The notes below the pieces were generated by a model that was not told the origin of the DNA, searched no databases, and saw only the letters and a program-made list of their open reading frames with translations. DNA of 64,000 bases, taken from Alcanivorax sp. GTDB taxonomy: Bacteria > Pseudomonadota > Gammaproteobacteria > Pseudomonadales > Alcanivoracaceae. A program made the position numbers and the translations under genes. Shown one piece after another: positions 27,418 to 39,356 of the stretch (its first letter is position 1; each line of letters begins with the position of its first letter). The stretch is from the NCBI GenBank assembly GCA_017794945.1, contig CP051239.1, forward strand, positions 3,028,692 through 3,092,691. Direction: 5' to 3'.

Positions 27418-27843
27418 TCAGGTGAGCAGTTTGAACATCTGGCGGTGGGGGATGTGGGCGTCCATGAAAATCCCTCCGGACGCCGAGAATCCGGCCCCTT
27501 CGTAGAAGCTGGTGGCGTGGGTCTGAGCGTAGAGGAAGATTTCCCGCATACCCGAGGCGCGGGCGGCTTCCTCGGCGGCCACCAGCAGGGCGCGGCCGAT
27601 GCCGCTGTTGCGGCGCGTTTCCAGCACGCAAAGCCGGCTGATCTGACCGCTGCCCAGCAAGCGGATGCAGCCGATGGGCTGCTGGTCGTCGTCGAGCGCC
27701 AGAAAATGACGAGAGGCCGGGTCGGCGCCGTCCCATTCCAGTTCTTCGGGGACGCCCTGTTCGCCGATGAAGACGCGCTCGCGCAGCGCGCTGAGTTCGG
27801 CGCGGTGTTCGTCCCAGGAGGTTTCGATAATGCTAAAGGCCAT
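27418..27843 (-). CDS. GNAT family N-acetyltransferase
   Basis: A 141-residue acetyl-CoA-dependent acetyltransferase. Motif A is visible as RLCVLETRRNSGIGRALLVAAEEAA (about 68-92), and the conserved tyrosine region SFYEGAGF is near 112-119. The ElaA/YjcF-like opening (FIGEQGVPEELEWDGAD) suggests that subgroup. The acceptor is unknown. ATG 27843 is chosen over a TTG eight codons upstream. It lies 10 bases after the cupin gene and 12 bases before DUF7931. Confidence 0.85.
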   Translation of the reverse strand: MAFSIIETSWDEHRAELSALRERVFIGEQGVPEELEWDGADPASRHFLALDDDQQPIGCIRLLGSGQISRLCVLETRRNSGIGRALLVAAEEAARASGMREIFLYAQTHATSFYEGAGFSASGGIFMDAHIPHRQMFKLLT

Positions 27844-27853
27844 GGCGTTCTCG

Positions 27854-28987
27854 TTAAAGCTCGGCAAAGTAGCCCTGGTCTATCCAGTGGTTAAGCAGGT
27901 CGCGGCTGTCGGCGTTGAGCACCTCAGCCAGCTCGTCGTGTCGATAGCGGCGCTGGCGTGCAAGCAGCCGCGCCAGCGGTTTCTGGCCGTGATTGAGAGG
28001 CCAGGGTTCTCCATTGAGCCAGGCGGTGTCGCCGTGGCAGAGCAGCCGCGCGCCACCATGACGGATCAGGGCCGTGGCGGGGTCGGCGGCGCGAATGTGC
28101 GCCGGGTCGATCAGAAAATCAAGTCCTGTCTGCCGCGGCGTGCTCAGCCAGCGGGCCAGGGCGCGTCCGGCGGCGCCGCGATCCAGCAGTCCGAAAGCGT
28201 GCTCAAGCATGGCGTCGCGGTCGGCGTTGCTCAATTCGCCGGCATCCTCCACCGGCGCGCGACCCGGGTCGGCGTACAGCCGCTCGTCGGTGTCGGCGAG
28301 GGTTTCGGCAACCATTTCGGCAAGCAGGTCCCGGTAGTCGGGGGCCCGGAAGCCCACCGACCAAGTGATGCAGTCGCTGTCCAGTGCCACGCCGTGGTGG
28401 GCCATACCGGGGGGCAGGTAGAGCACATCGCCGGGGCCGGCGGTGTGTTCCTGCTCCACCGGCATGTGCGCCAGCATTTTCAGCGGCACGTCGCCGCGCA
28501 GACGACTGTGTTCGTCGCAGTGTGGGCCCAGCTGCCAGTGCCGCTGGCCGGCGGCCTGGATCAGGAACACGTCGTACTGGTCGAAATGGGGGCCGACACT
28601 GCCGCCTTCGGCGGCGTAGCTGATCATGATGTCGTCCAGGCGCCAGCCGGGCACGAAGCCGAAATCATCCAACAACAGCGAGACTTCGGTTAGGTAGTGG
28701 TCCACCGACTGCACCAGCAGCGTCCAGTCCCGATCACCCAGTTCGGCGAAGCGCTGCTCGGCCAGCGGGCCCTGCTCCAGATGCCAGGGGCCGTTGCCGG
28801 CGCCCCGGATCAGCCGCGATTCCACCTCTGGCTCCAGCGCCAGCCCGGCCAGGGTGTCGGCGTCCGGGTGCGCTAGGCCGCTGGCGGCACCGGGCATGAA
28901 CAGGGGGGCCCGCTGCCAGTGGCGCGCCAGGAAATCCCGGGGTGCCATCGGCAGGTTAAAGCGGGGCAGAGCGTTGGCGGCGGGCAT
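27854..28987 (-). CDS. roxA: JmjC/cupin ribosomal oxygenase (RoxA/YcfD-like)
   Basis: A 377-residue 2-oxoglutarate/Fe(II) oxygenase. In E. coli the homologue hydroxylates an arginine of ribosomal protein L16. The metal motif HFDQYDVF (HxD) is followed by VGFRAPDYRDLL and the second histidine in the PPGMAHHGVAL region. A winged-helix-like C-terminal part completes the family layout. ATG 28987 gives the normal length. It lies 25 bases downstream of purB, matching its position in Pseudomonas. The symbol is by homology only. Confidence 0.85.
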   Translation of the reverse strand: MPAANALPRFNLPMAPRDFLARHWQRAPLFMPGAASGLAHPDADTLAGLALEPEVESRLIRGAGNGPWHLEQGPLAEQRFAELGDRDWTLLVQSVDHYLTEVSLLLDDFGFVPGWRLDDIMISYAAEGGSVGPHFDQYDVFLIQAAGQRHWQLGPHCDEHSRLRGDVPLKMLAHMPVEQEHTAGPGDVLYLPPGMAHHGVALDSDCITWSVGFRAPDYRDLLAEMVAETLADTDERLYADPGRAPVEDAGELSNADRDAMLEHAFGLLDRGAAGRALARWLSTPRQTGLDFLIDPAHIRAADPATALIRHGGARLLCHGDTAWLNGEPWPLNHGQKPLARLLARQRRYRHDELAEVLNADSRDLLNHWIDQGYFAEL

Positions 28988-29012
28988 GGGATCCGGCGGC
29001 GGCGCCTGGCGC

Positions 29013-30419
<1,407 letters not shown>

Positions 30420-30519
30420 TCATACAGCAAATTGGCGCCGGTCGCGTAGCGCCGGCGCGCGCCGGGAAGGCGCCCGGGAAAGGCGCGGATTTTAGTTAAT
30501 GTGGATGATCAGGTTTTGG

Positions 30520-31149
30520 CTATAACTCACTGAATTTTATACTTTCCAGTATTTCCAGCTGTTGCTTGCGCTGGAACAGCAACCGCCAGCGGCGCCCGCC
30601 CAGCTGGTGCCACAGGAAGGCGGCCCGCACCCCGGCCAGAAACAGGGCGCGGATACGGGCGGCGTTGTCTTCGTCTTGCAGGCGCGCCGGCTCGCCCTGG
30701 ACCCGTATGCGGAACCGGAAGGTGCCCAGGGTATCCAGATAGATGCCCGCCAGGCGATGACAAAAAGTGACATTGGTGGTGCCACCCTGGAAATGCTGTC
30801 GCTGGCCCTCCAGGGCGATCAGCCGGTGGCGCAGGATACTGATCACGTCGCTGTTCTTGCGCAGTTTGGAGGACAAATGCAGCAACGCCAGCGAGTAGCT
30901 GAGCGGCCGCGCCGCCTGACGCGTCTGCTCCCGGTTGAGGCTCTGACGCAGCAGGCGCAGGCCGTTGCGGAACAGGGCGGGGCGTGGGTAGATGGTGTCG
31001 AAGTCGGTGGCCTGCATGGTCATCACCCCGTCGAGCAGGGCCTCCATGGCGGCCTGATCGCAATCGCCGCTGGTGGCGATCTGGTCGGCCAGGGTGGCGG
31101 CCTCGAACACCGCCGCCAGAGCCAGGGCTTGTTGCTGCTGCGAATTCAT
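30520..31149 (-). CDS. hflD: High frequency lysogenization protein HflD
   Basis: A 209-residue helical protein of the HflD family, a membrane-associated factor known in E. coli for binding lambda CII and otherwise of unclear role. Its place between mnmA and purB is the conserved gammaproteobacterial order. The start overlaps the mnmA stop (ATGA). The interval to purB is 136 bases, with no clear terminator. Confidence 0.92.
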   Translation of the reverse strand: MNSQQQQALALAAVFEAATLADQIATSGDCDQAAMEALLDGVMTMQATDFDTIYPRPALFRNGLRLLRQSLNREQTRQAARPLSYSLALLHLSSKLRKNSDVISILRHRLIALEGQRQHFQGGTTNVTFCHRLAGIYLDTLGTFRFRIRVQGEPARLQDEDNAARIRALFLAGVRAAFLWHQLGGRRWRLLFQRKQQLEILESIKFSEL

Positions 31150-32246
31150 CGCGTCTCCTCGATGACCGCGCCGCCCAGGCAGGCGTCGGCGTCGTAGAAT
31201 ACCACCGACTGGCCCGGCGTGACGGCCCGCTGGGGCTGGTCGAACACCACCCGCACGCGGCCGGCGCCGGCGTCTTCCACCCGGCAGGCCTGGTCCGGCT
31301 GCCGGTAGCGGGTCTTGGCGGTGAGCCGCGCGGGCAGCGCCGGCGGCGCGCCGGCGACCCAGTCCACCGGCCCACTGGTGAGCTCGTCACGGTAGAGCAG
31401 CGGGTGATCCTGGCCCTGGACGGCGATCAGCACGTTGCGGTCCAGGTCCTTGCCGGCCACGTACCAGGGCGCGTCGCCGGCGTCGGCCAGACCGCCGATG
31501 CCGAGCCCCTGGCGTTGGCCCAGGGTGTAGTACATCAGGCCGTCATGGCGGCCGATGCGGTGGCCGGCGTCGTCCTCGATGTCGCCGGGCTGGGCGGGCA
31601 GGTAGGTTTCCAGGAAATCCTTGAAGCGCCGCTCGCCGATAAAACAGATACCGGTGGAGTCCTTCTTTTTATGGTTGGCGAAGCCGCGCTCGCCGGCCAG
31701 ACGGCGCACTTCCGGCTTCTCCAGGTCGCCGAGCGGGAACAGGGTGCGGGCGAACTTGTCCCCACCCACGGCGTGCAAGAAGTAAGTCTGGTCCTTGTTC
31801 TCGTCCACCGCGCGCAGTAGCCGGGCCTGCTCACCGGCTTGGTCGACACGCGCATAGTGCCCGGTGGCGATGTAGTCCGCGCCCAGGGTCAGGGCGTGAT
31901 CGAGAAAGGCGCGGAACTTGATCTCTTTATTGCAGAGAATGTCCGGGTTGGGGGTGCGCCCGGCGCGGTATTCGGCCAGAAAGTGCTCGAACACCCGGTC
32001 CCAGTACTCGGCGGCGAAGTTGGCGGTGTGCAGCTCGATGCCCAGCACTCCGGCCACCTGCATGGCGTCCAGCAGGTCGTCCCGGGCGGTGCAGTACTCG
32101 GTGCCGTCGTCCTCGTCCCAGTTCTTCATGAACAGGCCTTCCACCTGATAGCCGGCGTCCAGCAGGCGGGCGGCGGCCACGGAGGAATCGACACCGCCGG
32201 ACATGCCGACGATGACGCGGGTGTTTTCGGGCGCTTGTGCGTTCAT
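31146..32246 (-). CDS. mnmA: tRNA-specific 2-thiouridylase
   Basis: MnmA puts sulfur on U34 of Lys, Glu and Gln tRNAs. The protein has 366 residues. The PP-loop motif SGGVDSS is at 16-22; the catalytic cysteine is in NPDILCNKE (Cys104), and the second active cysteine is in [12 protein letters not shown] (Cys200). TusBCD, which relay sulfur to MnmA, are encoded in this window at 51.6-52.5 kb. It is coupled to hflD by a 4-base overlap. Confidence 0.97.
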   Translation of the reverse strand: MNAQAPENTRVIVGMSGGVDSSVAAARLLDAGYQVEGLFMKNWDEDDGTEYCTARDDLLDAMQVAGVLGIELHTANFAAEYWDRVFEHFLAEYRAGRTPNPDILCNKEIKFRAFLDHALTLGADYIATGHYARVDQAGEQARLLRAVDENKDQTYFLHAVGGDKFARTLFPLGDLEKPEVRRLAGERGFANHKKKDSTGICFIGERRFKDFLETYLPAQPGDIEDDAGHRIGRHDGLMYYTLGQRQGLGIGGLADAGDAPWYVAGKDLDRNVLIAVQGQDHPLLYRDELTSGPVDWVAGAPPALPARLTAKTRYRQPDQACRVEDAGAGRVRVVFDQPQRAVTPGQSVVFYDADACLGGAVIEETR

Positions 32247-32277
32247 GGGGCTCTCTATATGGGCGCTTTAACGCGAA

Positions 32278-32745
32278 TCAACCGCGCTGCAGCGGCCAGG
32301 GATGCTGACAAATGGCGTCCAGCGGCAGGCGCCGGCCGCTTTGATAGTCTTCCACGCAGCGCGCCACCAGCGGGCTGCGGTGCTCGGCGCGGCGCCGCGC
32401 CAGCTCTTCGGGGGTCAGCCAGAGCGCCTCCAGAATGCCGGTGTCCAGCTTCTGGTGCGGGTCGTGCCCCTGGGGCTCGGCGATGAAACAGGTGCGGTAG
32501 TATACCCCGGCGCCTTTATAGGGTTGGAAAATATACCAGCCAAGCAGGCCGGTGATCTCCACTCGCCAGGCGGTTTCCTCCAGGGTTTCCCGGTAGGCCG
32601 CCTGCATCAGGTCTTCACCGAATTCGGCGTGGCCGGCGGGTTGATTGATCACCGCCTCGCCGTTCTGGGTTTCGCGCACGAACAACAGGCGGCCTTCATG
32701 TTCCACCACGGTGGCGACGGTAATATGCGCTTGGAAGCTGTTCAT
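32278..32745 (-). CDS. nudJ: Nudix phosphatase NudJ
   Basis: A 155-residue Nudix hydrolase; E. coli NudJ acts on HMP-PP, thiamine diphosphate and nucleotides. The Nudix box is present as GHAEFGEDLMQAAYRETLEE. ATG 32745 gives the family length; upstream open sequence is not coding. It is 31 bases before mnmA, matching the conserved nudJ-mnmA-hflD-purB order. Confidence 0.92.
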   Translation of the reverse strand: MNSFQAHITVATVVEHEGRLLFVRETQNGEAVINQPAGHAEFGEDLMQAAYRETLEETAWRVEITGLLGWYIFQPYKGAGVYYRTCFIAEPQGHDPHQKLDTGILEALWLTPEELARRRAEHRSPLVARCVEDYQSGRRLPLDAICQHPWPLQRG

Positions 32746-32826
32746 CCGGTTCCTGATTCGTCTGTGGATTGTCGCGGGCGCCGATGGTAGCGCACCCGGG
32801 CGCGCCGCGACAGCCGCCGGCATGGC

Positions 32827-33450
32827 TCAGCCACGCCGCCCGCGGCTGCGCCGTGCCGGGGCCTGGCGCCCGCCTTTGCGCCGGGCCGGGCGGGACGGTT
32901 TCTTGGGGGCGTGGATGTGCAGCTCACGCCACTCGCCCGGGGCCAGGCCGCTCAGGTCCCAGTCACCGATGCGCCAGCGTACCAGCCGCAGGGTGGGGTG
33001 GCCGATGGCGGCGGTCATGCGGCGGACCTGGCGGTTGCGACCTTCGTCTAGGGTGAGTTCCAGCCATTGGTCGGCTACCGTGAGCCGCGTGCGCACCGGC
33101 GGGTGCCGGGGCCACAGCGACGGCGGCGGCACCGCCCTGACCGGCGCCGGACGGCAGCGGCCGTCTTTTAGCGTGATGCCCTGACGCAGCTTTTCCAGGG
33201 CGTCTTCAGGTGGTTCGCCCTCCACCTGCACCAGATAGGTCTTGCTCTGGTGGAAGCGGGGGCTGGCGATGCGGGCCTGCAGGGCGCCGTCATCGGTCAG
33301 TAACAGCAGGCCCTCAGAGTCCCAGTCCAGCCGGCCGGCGGGGTAGACCCCGGGCACGGAAATGAAATCCTTCAGTGTGCGCCGTCCCCGTGGATCGGTG
33401 AACTGGGAGAGCACCTGAAAGGGTTTGTTAAACAAAATCAGTCTGGCCAT
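32827..33450 (-). CDS. rluE: 23S rRNA pseudouridine synthase (RluE family)
   Basis: A 207-residue RsuA-family pseudouridine synthase; RluE modifies U2457 of 23S rRNA. The catalytic aspartate lies in [16 protein letters not shown], and [20 protein letters not shown] is the second family motif. The C-terminus is strongly basic (Arg/Lys-rich) and may contact rRNA. It is divergent from icd, with which it shares a 109-base intergenic region. Confidence 0.92.
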   Translation of the reverse strand: MARLILFNKPFQVLSQFTDPRGRRTLKDFISVPGVYPAGRLDWDSEGLLLLTDDGALQARIASPRFHQSKTYLVQVEGEPPEDALEKLRQGITLKDGRCRPAPVRAVPPPSLWPRHPPVRTRLTVADQWLELTLDEGRNRQVRRMTAAIGHPTLRLVRWRIGDWDLSGLAPGEWRELHIHAPKKPSRPARRKGGRQAPARRSRGRRG

Positions 33451-33504
33451 GTCAAAAAACGCCTTAGTAGGCCCGTCAAGGCCAAGCAAGAATAACGGCT
33501 GAGT

Positions 33505-33512
33505 GCTATACT
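33505..33512 (+). promoter_or_regulatory. Candidate extended -10 promoter of icd
   Basis: TGCTATACT ends 48 bases before the icd start, an extended -10 (TGn plus TATACT at 33507-33512). No clear -35 is seen. Confidence 0.4.
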
Positions 33513-33559
33513 CGCCAGGCAACCGAATCCGACGGTTTTTTTCAGAGGGAGTAGTGTAG

Positions 33560-34822
33560 ATGGGATACCAAAAGATCACGGTTCCGGCGGACGGTGACAA
33601 AATCACCGTTAATGCGGACCTATCCCTGAATGTCCCCAACCACCCGGTTATTCCGTACATTGAAGGGGACGGCATCGGCGTCGATATCACGCCGGTGATG
33701 ATGAAAGTGGTTACCGCCGCAGTAGAAAAAGCCTACGGCACCAAACGTGGCATCACCTGGATGGAAGTCTACGCCGGTGAAAAAGCCACCAAGGTTTACG
33801 GCCCGGACACCTGGATGCCGGAAGAAACCCTGGAGGCCCTGCGGGAATACACCGTGGGCATCAAGGGCCCGCTGACCACTCCGGTGAGCGGCGGCATCCG
33901 GTCGTTGAACGTGGCCCTGCGCCAGGAACTGGACCTGTATACCTGCATGCGTCCGGTGCGCTGGTTCGAGGGCGTGCCCAGCCCGGTGCGTCACCCGGAA
34001 CTCACCGACATGGTGATTTTCCGCGAGAACTCCGAAGATATTTATGCCGGCATTGAGTGGGCGGCCGACAGCCCCGAAGCCACCAAGCTGATCAAGTTCC
34101 TGCGCGAGGAGATGGGGGTCACCCAGATCCGCTTCCCCGAGGGCTGCGGCATCGGCATCAAGCCGGTTTCCCGCGAGGGTACCCAGCGCCTGGTGCGCAA
34201 GGCGATCCAGTTCGCCATCGACAATGACAAGGATTCCGTCACCCTGGTGCACAAAGGCAACATCATGAAGTACACCGAGGGTTCGTTTAAGAACTGGGGT
34301 TATGAGCTGGCGGTGGAGCGCTACGGCGCCGAGCCCCTGGACGGCGGCCCCTGGCACGTGATGAAGAACCCGCGTACCGGCAAGGATATCGTCATCAAGG
34401 ACGTGATCGCCGACGCCTTCCTGCAGCAGATTCTGATGCGCCCCGCGGATTACAGCGTGATCGCCACTCTGAACCTGAACGGCGACTACATTTCCGACGC
34501 CCTGGCGGCGGAAGTGGGTGGTATCGGCATCGCGCCGGGCGCCAACATCGGCGGCTCGGTGGCCCTGTTCGAGGCCACCCACGGCACCGCGCCGAAGTAC
34601 GCCGGTCAGGATAAGGTGAACCCGGGCTCGCTGATTCTCTCCGCGGAGATGATGCTGCGTCACATGGGTTGGAACGATGCCGCCGATCTGGTGATCACCG
34701 GCATGGAAGGCGCCATCGCCGCGAAGACCGTGACCTACGACTTCGAGCGTCTGATGCCCGACGCCACCCTGCTCAAGTGTTCTCAATTCGGCGACGCCGT
34801 GATCGAGCACATGGGGGTCTGA
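33560..34822 (+). CDS. icd: NADP-dependent isocitrate dehydrogenase
   Basis: TCA-cycle isocitrate dehydrogenase of the dimeric E. coli type, 420 residues. The motif [17 protein letters not shown] holds Ser115, equivalent to the serine phosphorylated by AceK in E. coli to divert carbon into the glyoxylate shunt. The metal/substrate and cofactor loops are present ([31 protein letters not shown]). glcB is in the same window; aceK is not. It is convergent with cspD. Confidence 0.97.
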   Translation: MGYQKITVPADGDKITVNADLSLNVPNHPVIPYIEGDGIGVDITPVMMKVVTAAVEKAYGTKRGITWMEVYAGEKATKVYGPDTWMPEETLEALREYTVGIKGPLTTPVSGGIRSLNVALRQELDLYTCMRPVRWFEGVPSPVRHPELTDMVIFRENSEDIYAGIEWAADSPEATKLIKFLREEMGVTQIRFPEGCGIGIKPVSREGTQRLVRKAIQFAIDNDKDSVTLVHKGNIMKYTEGSFKNWGYELAVERYGAEPLDGGPWHVMKNPRTGKDIVIKDVIADAFLQQILMRPADYSVIATLNLNGDYISDALAAEVGGIGIAPGANIGGSVALFEATHGTAPKYAGQDKVNPGSLILSAEMMLRHMGWNDAADLVITGMEGAIAAKTVTYDFERLMPDATLLKCSQFGDAVIEHMGV

Positions 34823-34851
34823 TCGGCCCCGGCCTTCGCGCGGTCCCGGTG

Positions 34852-35154
34852 TCAGCCGGAGACGGCGCTGTTTTCCCGGTCCCGTCGCCGCGGTTTCTGG
34901 CGGCGGGAAGTCGGGGACTCTCCGTCCTTGCCGTCTTTCCCGTTTTTGACCTCGCCCGGTTTGAGATTGACCGCGTGGTAGCCCTTGCTGGCCTCGCGCA
35001 GCTCGTACTCCACGTTCTGGCCCGCGTACAGGGTTTTGTACCCCTCCTCCTGAATGTAGGAGTAATGCACGAAAAGGTCGTCACCGCCTTCATCGGGCCG
35101 GACGAAACCGTAGCCCTTGGCGTTGTTAAACCATTTCACTGTTCCCGTTGCCAT
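34852..35154 (-). CDS. cspD: Cold shock domain protein CspD
   Basis: A 100-residue nucleic-acid-binding protein. The cold-shock domain at 1-68 has [12 protein letters not shown] (RNP1) and DLFVHYSYI (RNP2). It is followed by a basic, disordered 30-residue tail longer than in E. coli CspD. CspD homologues inhibit replication in stationary phase. It is divergent from clpS, as in E. coli and Pseudomonas. Confidence 0.92.
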   Translation of the reverse strand: MATGTVKWFNNAKGYGFVRPDEGGDDLFVHYSYIQEEGYKTLYAGQNVEYELREASKGYHAVNLKPGEVKNGKDGKDGESPTSRRQKPRRRDRENSAVSG

Positions 35155-35381
35155 GGTCCTTCCCTCTGGCCGCTGGCTGTGATTGTTCTTATTTATCGCG
35201 GCTGCGATAGAATAGGTTGGTTTTTGATCAACTGTTCCCTAAGGCCGCGAGGGTGTCAACCCCCGGCGGGGATTGAAAAATACCCGGACACCCCTCATTT
35301 GTTCATTGCCCGCTGACGCCGGTGGGTATACAACCGTTAGAGATGGTTATGAAGAGGCAGCAACACCCGATATTTGTTCTC

Positions 35382-35750
35382 ATGAGCGACAGGCGCTCTA
35401 CCGGCCACATCTGGGGCCCGGCGTCGGACCCTGGCAAGCCGGACGAGCCCGATCGTCATGGCGAGGCCACCGTTGAGGAAGCCAAGCCTCGACTCAAGCG
35501 CCCGCCGATGTACAAAGTATTGATGTTGAACGACGACTACACCCCCATGGATTTCGTCGTCGAGGTGCTGGAAACCTTCTTTCGCATGGACCGCGAGCAA
35601 GCCACCCGGGTTATGCTGACGGTGCATACCCGGGGGAAGGCGGTGTGCGGGGTGTTTCCCCAGGACATCGCCGAAACCAAGGCCGCGCAAGTGGTCGATT
35701 ACGCCCGTGAAAATCAGCATCCGCTGATGTGTCAGGTCGAAAAGGCCTGA
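35382..35750 (+). CDS. clpS: ATP-dependent Clp protease adaptor ClpS
   Basis: ClpS delivers N-end-rule substrates to ClpAP. The protein is 122 residues from ATG 35382. The conserved core has [27 protein letters not shown] (binding pocket residues) and [15 protein letters not shown]. The start is uncertain: in-frame ATGs at 35343 and 35349 would add 13 or 11 residues, and none has a strong ribosome-binding site. It lies directly before clpA. Aat and Bpt, which make its substrates, are encoded 3-7 kb away. Confidence 0.93.
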   Translation: MSDRRSTGHIWGPASDPGKPDEPDRHGEATVEEAKPRLKRPPMYKVLMLNDDYTPMDFVVEVLETFFRMDREQATRVMLTVHTRGKAVCGVFPQDIAETKAAQVVDYARENQHPLMCQVEKA

Positions 35751-35793
35751 TTGTCTCCGGCAACGGAGCGGGCAACAAGCAGTGAGGTAGCCT

Positions 35794-38058
35794 ATGCTCA
35801 GCAAAGAACTGGAACTGACTCTCAACGAGGCTTTCCACCACGCACGCAGCCACCGGCATGAATTCATGACCGTGGAACACCTGTTGCTGGCGCTGCTCGA
35901 TAACGAGGCGGCGGTGGAAGTGTTGCGCGCCTGCGGCGCCGATATGGAAGAGCTGCGCGAGGCCCTGACTCAGTTCATCGACGATTCCACCCCGTTGCTG
36001 CCGGAAGACGGTGAACGCGACACGCAGCCGACCCTGGGTTTCCAGCGGGTGCTGCAGCGTGCCGTATTCAGCGTGCAGTCCTCGGGCAATAAGGAAGTCA
36101 CCGGCGCCAACGTGCTGGTGGCGATCTTCAACGAACAGGAGAGCCAGGCGGTTTACCTGCTCAACAGCCAGGACGTGCACCGTCTGGACGTGGTCAATTT
36201 CATCGCCCACGGTATTTCCCAGGTGGAGGACAACGACCCGGCGGCGGAACAGCGCGAGGAAATGGACGGCGGCGCAGAGGGCGCACCGGCCAGCGCGCTG
36301 GAATCCTACGCCAGCAATCTCAACGAGCTGGCCCGCGCGGACCGTATCGACCCTCTGGTGGGCCGCGCGTTCGAGATCGAGCGCGCCGCGCAGATCCTCT
36401 GCCGCCGCCGCAAGAACAACCCCTTGCTGGTGGGCGAGCCCGGGGTCGGTAAGACCGCCATCGCCGAGGGCCTGGCGCGCATGATCGTGGAAGAGAAGGT
36501 GCCCGAGCCGCTGCTCGACGCCACCGTCTACTCCCTGGACCTGGGCGCGCTGCTGGCCGGCACCAAGTACCGGGGCGACTTCGAGAAACGACTGAAGAAC
36601 CTGCTCTCGGAACTGCGCAAGCAGGACAACGCCATTCTGTTCATCGATGAGATTCACACCATCATCGGTGCCGGGGCGGCGTCCGGCGGCGTTATGGACG
36701 CCTCCAACCTGCTCAAGCCGATGCTGGCCTCCGGCGAGCTCAAGTGCATGGGGTCCACCACTTTCACCGAGTACCGCACCATCTTCGAGAAGGATCGGGC
36801 GCTGTCCCGCCGTTTCCAGAAGATCGACGTGGTGGAACCCTCGGTGGAGGACACCGTGGGCATCCTCAAGGGGCTCAAGAGCCGTTTCGAGGCGCACCAC
36901 AACGTGGTCTACACCGACGCGGCGCTGAAGACGGCGGCGGAGCTGAGCGCGCGCTACATCAACGATCGCTTCCTGCCGGACAAGGCCATCGACGTGATCG
37001 ACGAAGTCGGTGCCTGGCAGCGGCTGCGCCCGGAAGGCGAGCGCAGGGAAACCATCGATCAGGCGGACGTGGAAGCCATCGTGGCGAAGATCGCCCGGAT
37101 TCCGCCCAAGCAGGTGTCCTCTTCCGACAAGGAAGTGCTGCAGAACCTGGAGCGGGATCTGAAGATGACCGTGTTCGGCCAGGAAGACGCCATCGACACC
37201 ATATCGGCGGCGATCAAACTGTCCCGCGCCGGTCTCAAGGCCGACCACAAACCGATCGGTTCCTTCATGTTCGCCGGCCCCACCGGGGTGGGCAAGACCG
37301 AGGTCAGCCGCCAGCTGGCCCGGGCCCTGGGCGTGGAGCTGGTGCGCTTCGACATGTCCGAGTACATGGAGCGGCACACCGTCAGCCGGCTGATCGGCGC
37401 GCCCCCGGGCTATGTGGGCTTCGACCAGGGTGGCCTGCTCACCGAGGCGGTCACCAAGACGCCGCATTGCGTGCTGTTGCTGGATGAAATCGAGAAGGCG
37501 CACCCGGAGGTGTTCAACATCCTGTTGCAGGTGATGGATAACGCCAGCCTCACCGACAATAACGGCCGCAAGGCGGACTTCCGCAATGTGATCGTGATCA
37601 TGACCACCAACGCCGGCGCCGAGGTGCTCAACAAGCGCACCATCGGCTTCACCGAGCAGGATCAGTCCACGGACGGCCTGGAAATGCTCAAGAAGGTGTT
37701 CTCGCCGGAGTTCCGCAACCGTCTGGATGGCATTATCCAGTTCAGCGCGCTCAGCCCGGAAGTGATCCTGGGCGTGGTGGACAAGTTCCTGGTGGAACTG
37801 CAGGCGCAGCTGGACGAGAAGGCGGTGGTGCTCGACGTGGACGACGGCGCCCGCCGCTGGCTCGCGGACAAGGGCTACGACAAGGATATGGGGGCCCGGC
37901 CCATGGCCCGCTTGATCCAGGAGCAGATCAAGAAGCCCCTGGCGGAGAAGCTGCTGTTCGGCGAGCTGGCCGATCGTGGTGGCCAGGTACGCATTACCGC
38001 CGGCGACGATGGACTGGTGCTGACGGTGGATGCCTCCGAGGCGGAGGCGACCTGCTGA
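35794..38058 (+). CDS. clpA: ATP-dependent Clp protease ATP-binding subunit ClpA
   Basis: AAA+ unfoldase of the ClpAP protease, 754 residues. It has an N-terminal Clp_N repeat domain (1-145), AAA module 1 with GEPGVGKT (214-221), and AAA module 2 with GPTGVGKT (about 493-500). The IGF-loop motif for ClpP binding is present as TIGF (near residue 615), and a C-terminal ClpB-D2 small domain follows. The start follows a GTGAGG ribosome-binding site. It ends in a terminator and probably forms an operon with clpS. Confidence 0.97.
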   Translation: MLSKELELTLNEAFHHARSHRHEFMTVEHLLLALLDNEAAVEVLRACGADMEELREALTQFIDDSTPLLPEDGERDTQPTLGFQRVLQRAVFSVQSSGNKEVTGANVLVAIFNEQESQAVYLLNSQDVHRLDVVNFIAHGISQVEDNDPAAEQREEMDGGAEGAPASALESYASNLNELARADRIDPLVGRAFEIERAAQILCRRRKNNPLLVGEPGVGKTAIAEGLARMIVEEKVPEPLLDATVYSLDLGALLAGTKYRGDFEKRLKNLLSELRKQDNAILFIDEIHTIIGAGAASGGVMDASNLLKPMLASGELKCMGSTTFTEYRTIFEKDRALSRRFQKIDVVEPSVEDTVGILKGLKSRFEAHHNVVYTDAALKTAAELSARYINDRFLPDKAIDVIDEVGAWQRLRPEGERRETIDQADVEAIVAKIARIPPKQVSSSDKEVLQNLERDLKMTVFGQEDAIDTISAAIKLSRAGLKADHKPIGSFMFAGPTGVGKTEVSRQLARALGVELVRFDMSEYMERHTVSRLIGAPPGYVGFDQGGLLTEAVTKTPHCVLLLDEIEKAHPEVFNILLQVMDNASLTDNNGRKADFRNVIVIMTTNAGAEVLNKRTIGFTEQDQSTDGLEMLKKVFSPEFRNRLDGIIQFSALSPEVILGVVDKFLVELQAQLDEKAVVLDVDDGARRWLADKGYDKDMGARPMARLIQEQIKKPLAEKLLFGELADRGGQVRITAGDDGLVLTVDASEAEATC

Positions 38059-38097
38059 GGTCGCCGCCCGCTCCGCCCCGGAGCCTTTCCCTGAACG

Positions 38098-38128
38098 CAA
38101 AAAACCCGGCCTCGGCCGGGTTTTTTTT
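38098..38128. terminator. Bidirectional terminator between clpA and infA
   Basis: A CCCGGC / GCCGGG stem with a four-base loop is flanked by A6 and T8, between the convergent clpA and infA. Confidence 0.93.
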
Positions 38129-38157
38129 GCGCGGGCGTCGCTGGCGCCGGCGGCGGA

Positions 38158-38376
38158 TTATTTCATCCGGAACGTAATGCGGCCCTTGCTCAGGTCGTAG
38201 GGCGACATCTCCACCTTGACCCGGTCGCCGGTCAGGATGCGGATATAGAACTTGCGCATCTTCCCGGAAATATGGGCGGTGATAATGTGGTCATTGTCCA
38301 GCTTCACGCGGAACATGGTATTGGGAAGGGTCTCCAGTACCACCCCTTCCAATTCAATCTGCTCTTCTTTCGCCAT
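38158..38376 (-). CDS. infA: Translation initiation factor IF-1
   Basis: IF-1 has 72 residues, the exact family length, and is an OB-fold protein. [46 protein letters not shown] and the terminal ITFRMK are diagnostic. It lies 70 bases downstream of bpt on the minus strand, the order found in Pseudomonas. Confidence 0.98.
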   Translation of the reverse strand: MAKEEQIELEGVVLETLPNTMFRVKLDNDHIITAHISGKMRKFYIRILTGDRVKVEMSPYDLSKGRITFRMK

Positions 38377-38446
38377 CCAGTAAAATTCCGATCTTCGGCT
38401 TCAGAGGGAGCGCAATTGTGCCGTAAATGGGCCTATCCTGCAAAGC

Positions 38447-39181
38447 CTATTGACAGTCGTCCGTGCCGTCCGAGGTGTGCAGACGCCAGCGCCCGTCGCG
38501 CAGCAACTCCAGCGGCTGGTACTGGCTCTTGTAGCTCATCTTCTGGCACTGGCGGATCCAGTAGCCGAGATAGAGATAGGGCAGCCCCAGCCGGTGGCTG
38601 GCCTGGATCTGCCAGAGCAGGGCGTTGACGCCCAGGCCGCGCGCTTCCTGGTCCGGGTCGAAGAAGGTGTAGACCGCCGACAGGCCGTCGTCCAGATGGT
38701 CGGTGACCGCCACCGCCAGCAGCGTGTCGTCGGCGTCACGGAAACAATGAAAGCGGGTGTCCGCCCAGTCACAGGTGAGAAAGCCGGTGAACTGTTCCTC
38801 GGAGGGCGGAAACATGTCGCCGTCGCCGTGGCGCTGATCGATGTAACGGGCGTAGAGGCGGTAAATCTCCCGCGTGTAGCGCGCCGGCTCTTCGCTGACC
38901 GAAAGGTCGCTGTTGCGTTTGATCAGCCGGCGGTGCCGCCGGCGGGGCCGGAAATCAGCGACGCGCACCCGGGCGGGTATGCAGGCCTGGCACCCTTCGC
39001 AGTGGGGACGGTAGAGGTAATCGCCGCTGCGGCGGAAGCCGAGCCGGGATAATTCGCTGTACAGCCGGGCGTCCAGCGGCGTCTGCGGATCGACGAAAAG
39101 CGTGGCCGCCTGCCGGCCTTCCAGGTAGCTGCAAGGGTGGGCGGGGGTGCGGAAAAAACGCAGTTCGGACAAATCGCTCAT
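38447..39181 (-). CDS. bpt: Aspartate/glutamate leucyltransferase
   Basis: Bpt attaches leucine to proteins with N-terminal Asp or Glu, marking them for ClpS/ClpA. The protein has 244 residues. The N-terminal ATE domain has FRTPAHPCSYLEGRQA and YRPHCEGCQACIP with conserved cysteines. The C-terminal GNAT-like part has VYTFFDPDQEARGLGVNALLWQI and YLGYWIRQCQKM. It is upstream of infA, and its usual neighbour aat is separated by the acetoacetyl-CoA synthetase gene. Confidence 0.93.
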   Translation of the reverse strand: MSDLSELRFFRTPAHPCSYLEGRQAATLFVDPQTPLDARLYSELSRLGFRRSGDYLYRPHCEGCQACIPARVRVADFRPRRRHRRLIKRNSDLSVSEEPARYTREIYRLYARYIDQRHGDGDMFPPSEEQFTGFLTCDWADTRFHCFRDADDTLLAVAVTDHLDDGLSAVYTFFDPDQEARGLGVNALLWQIQASHRLGLPYLYLGYWIRQCQKMSYKSQYQPLELLRDGRWRLHTSDGTDDCQ

Positions 39182-39356
39182 GGTGTCATTCTACCCCGGC
39201 GGCGGCCTCCGGGAATACCGCCCGGGCGCTTTCCTCGCGGCGACGCCTTGGCTAGTCTGTAGCCGGTTCGTATCGACATAATGACAATCAAAACAACGTC
39301 GGCGGCGGTTTGGGGGGCTGTGTTGGTCCCCGCCGATCACCGACACGGGAGAGCCC

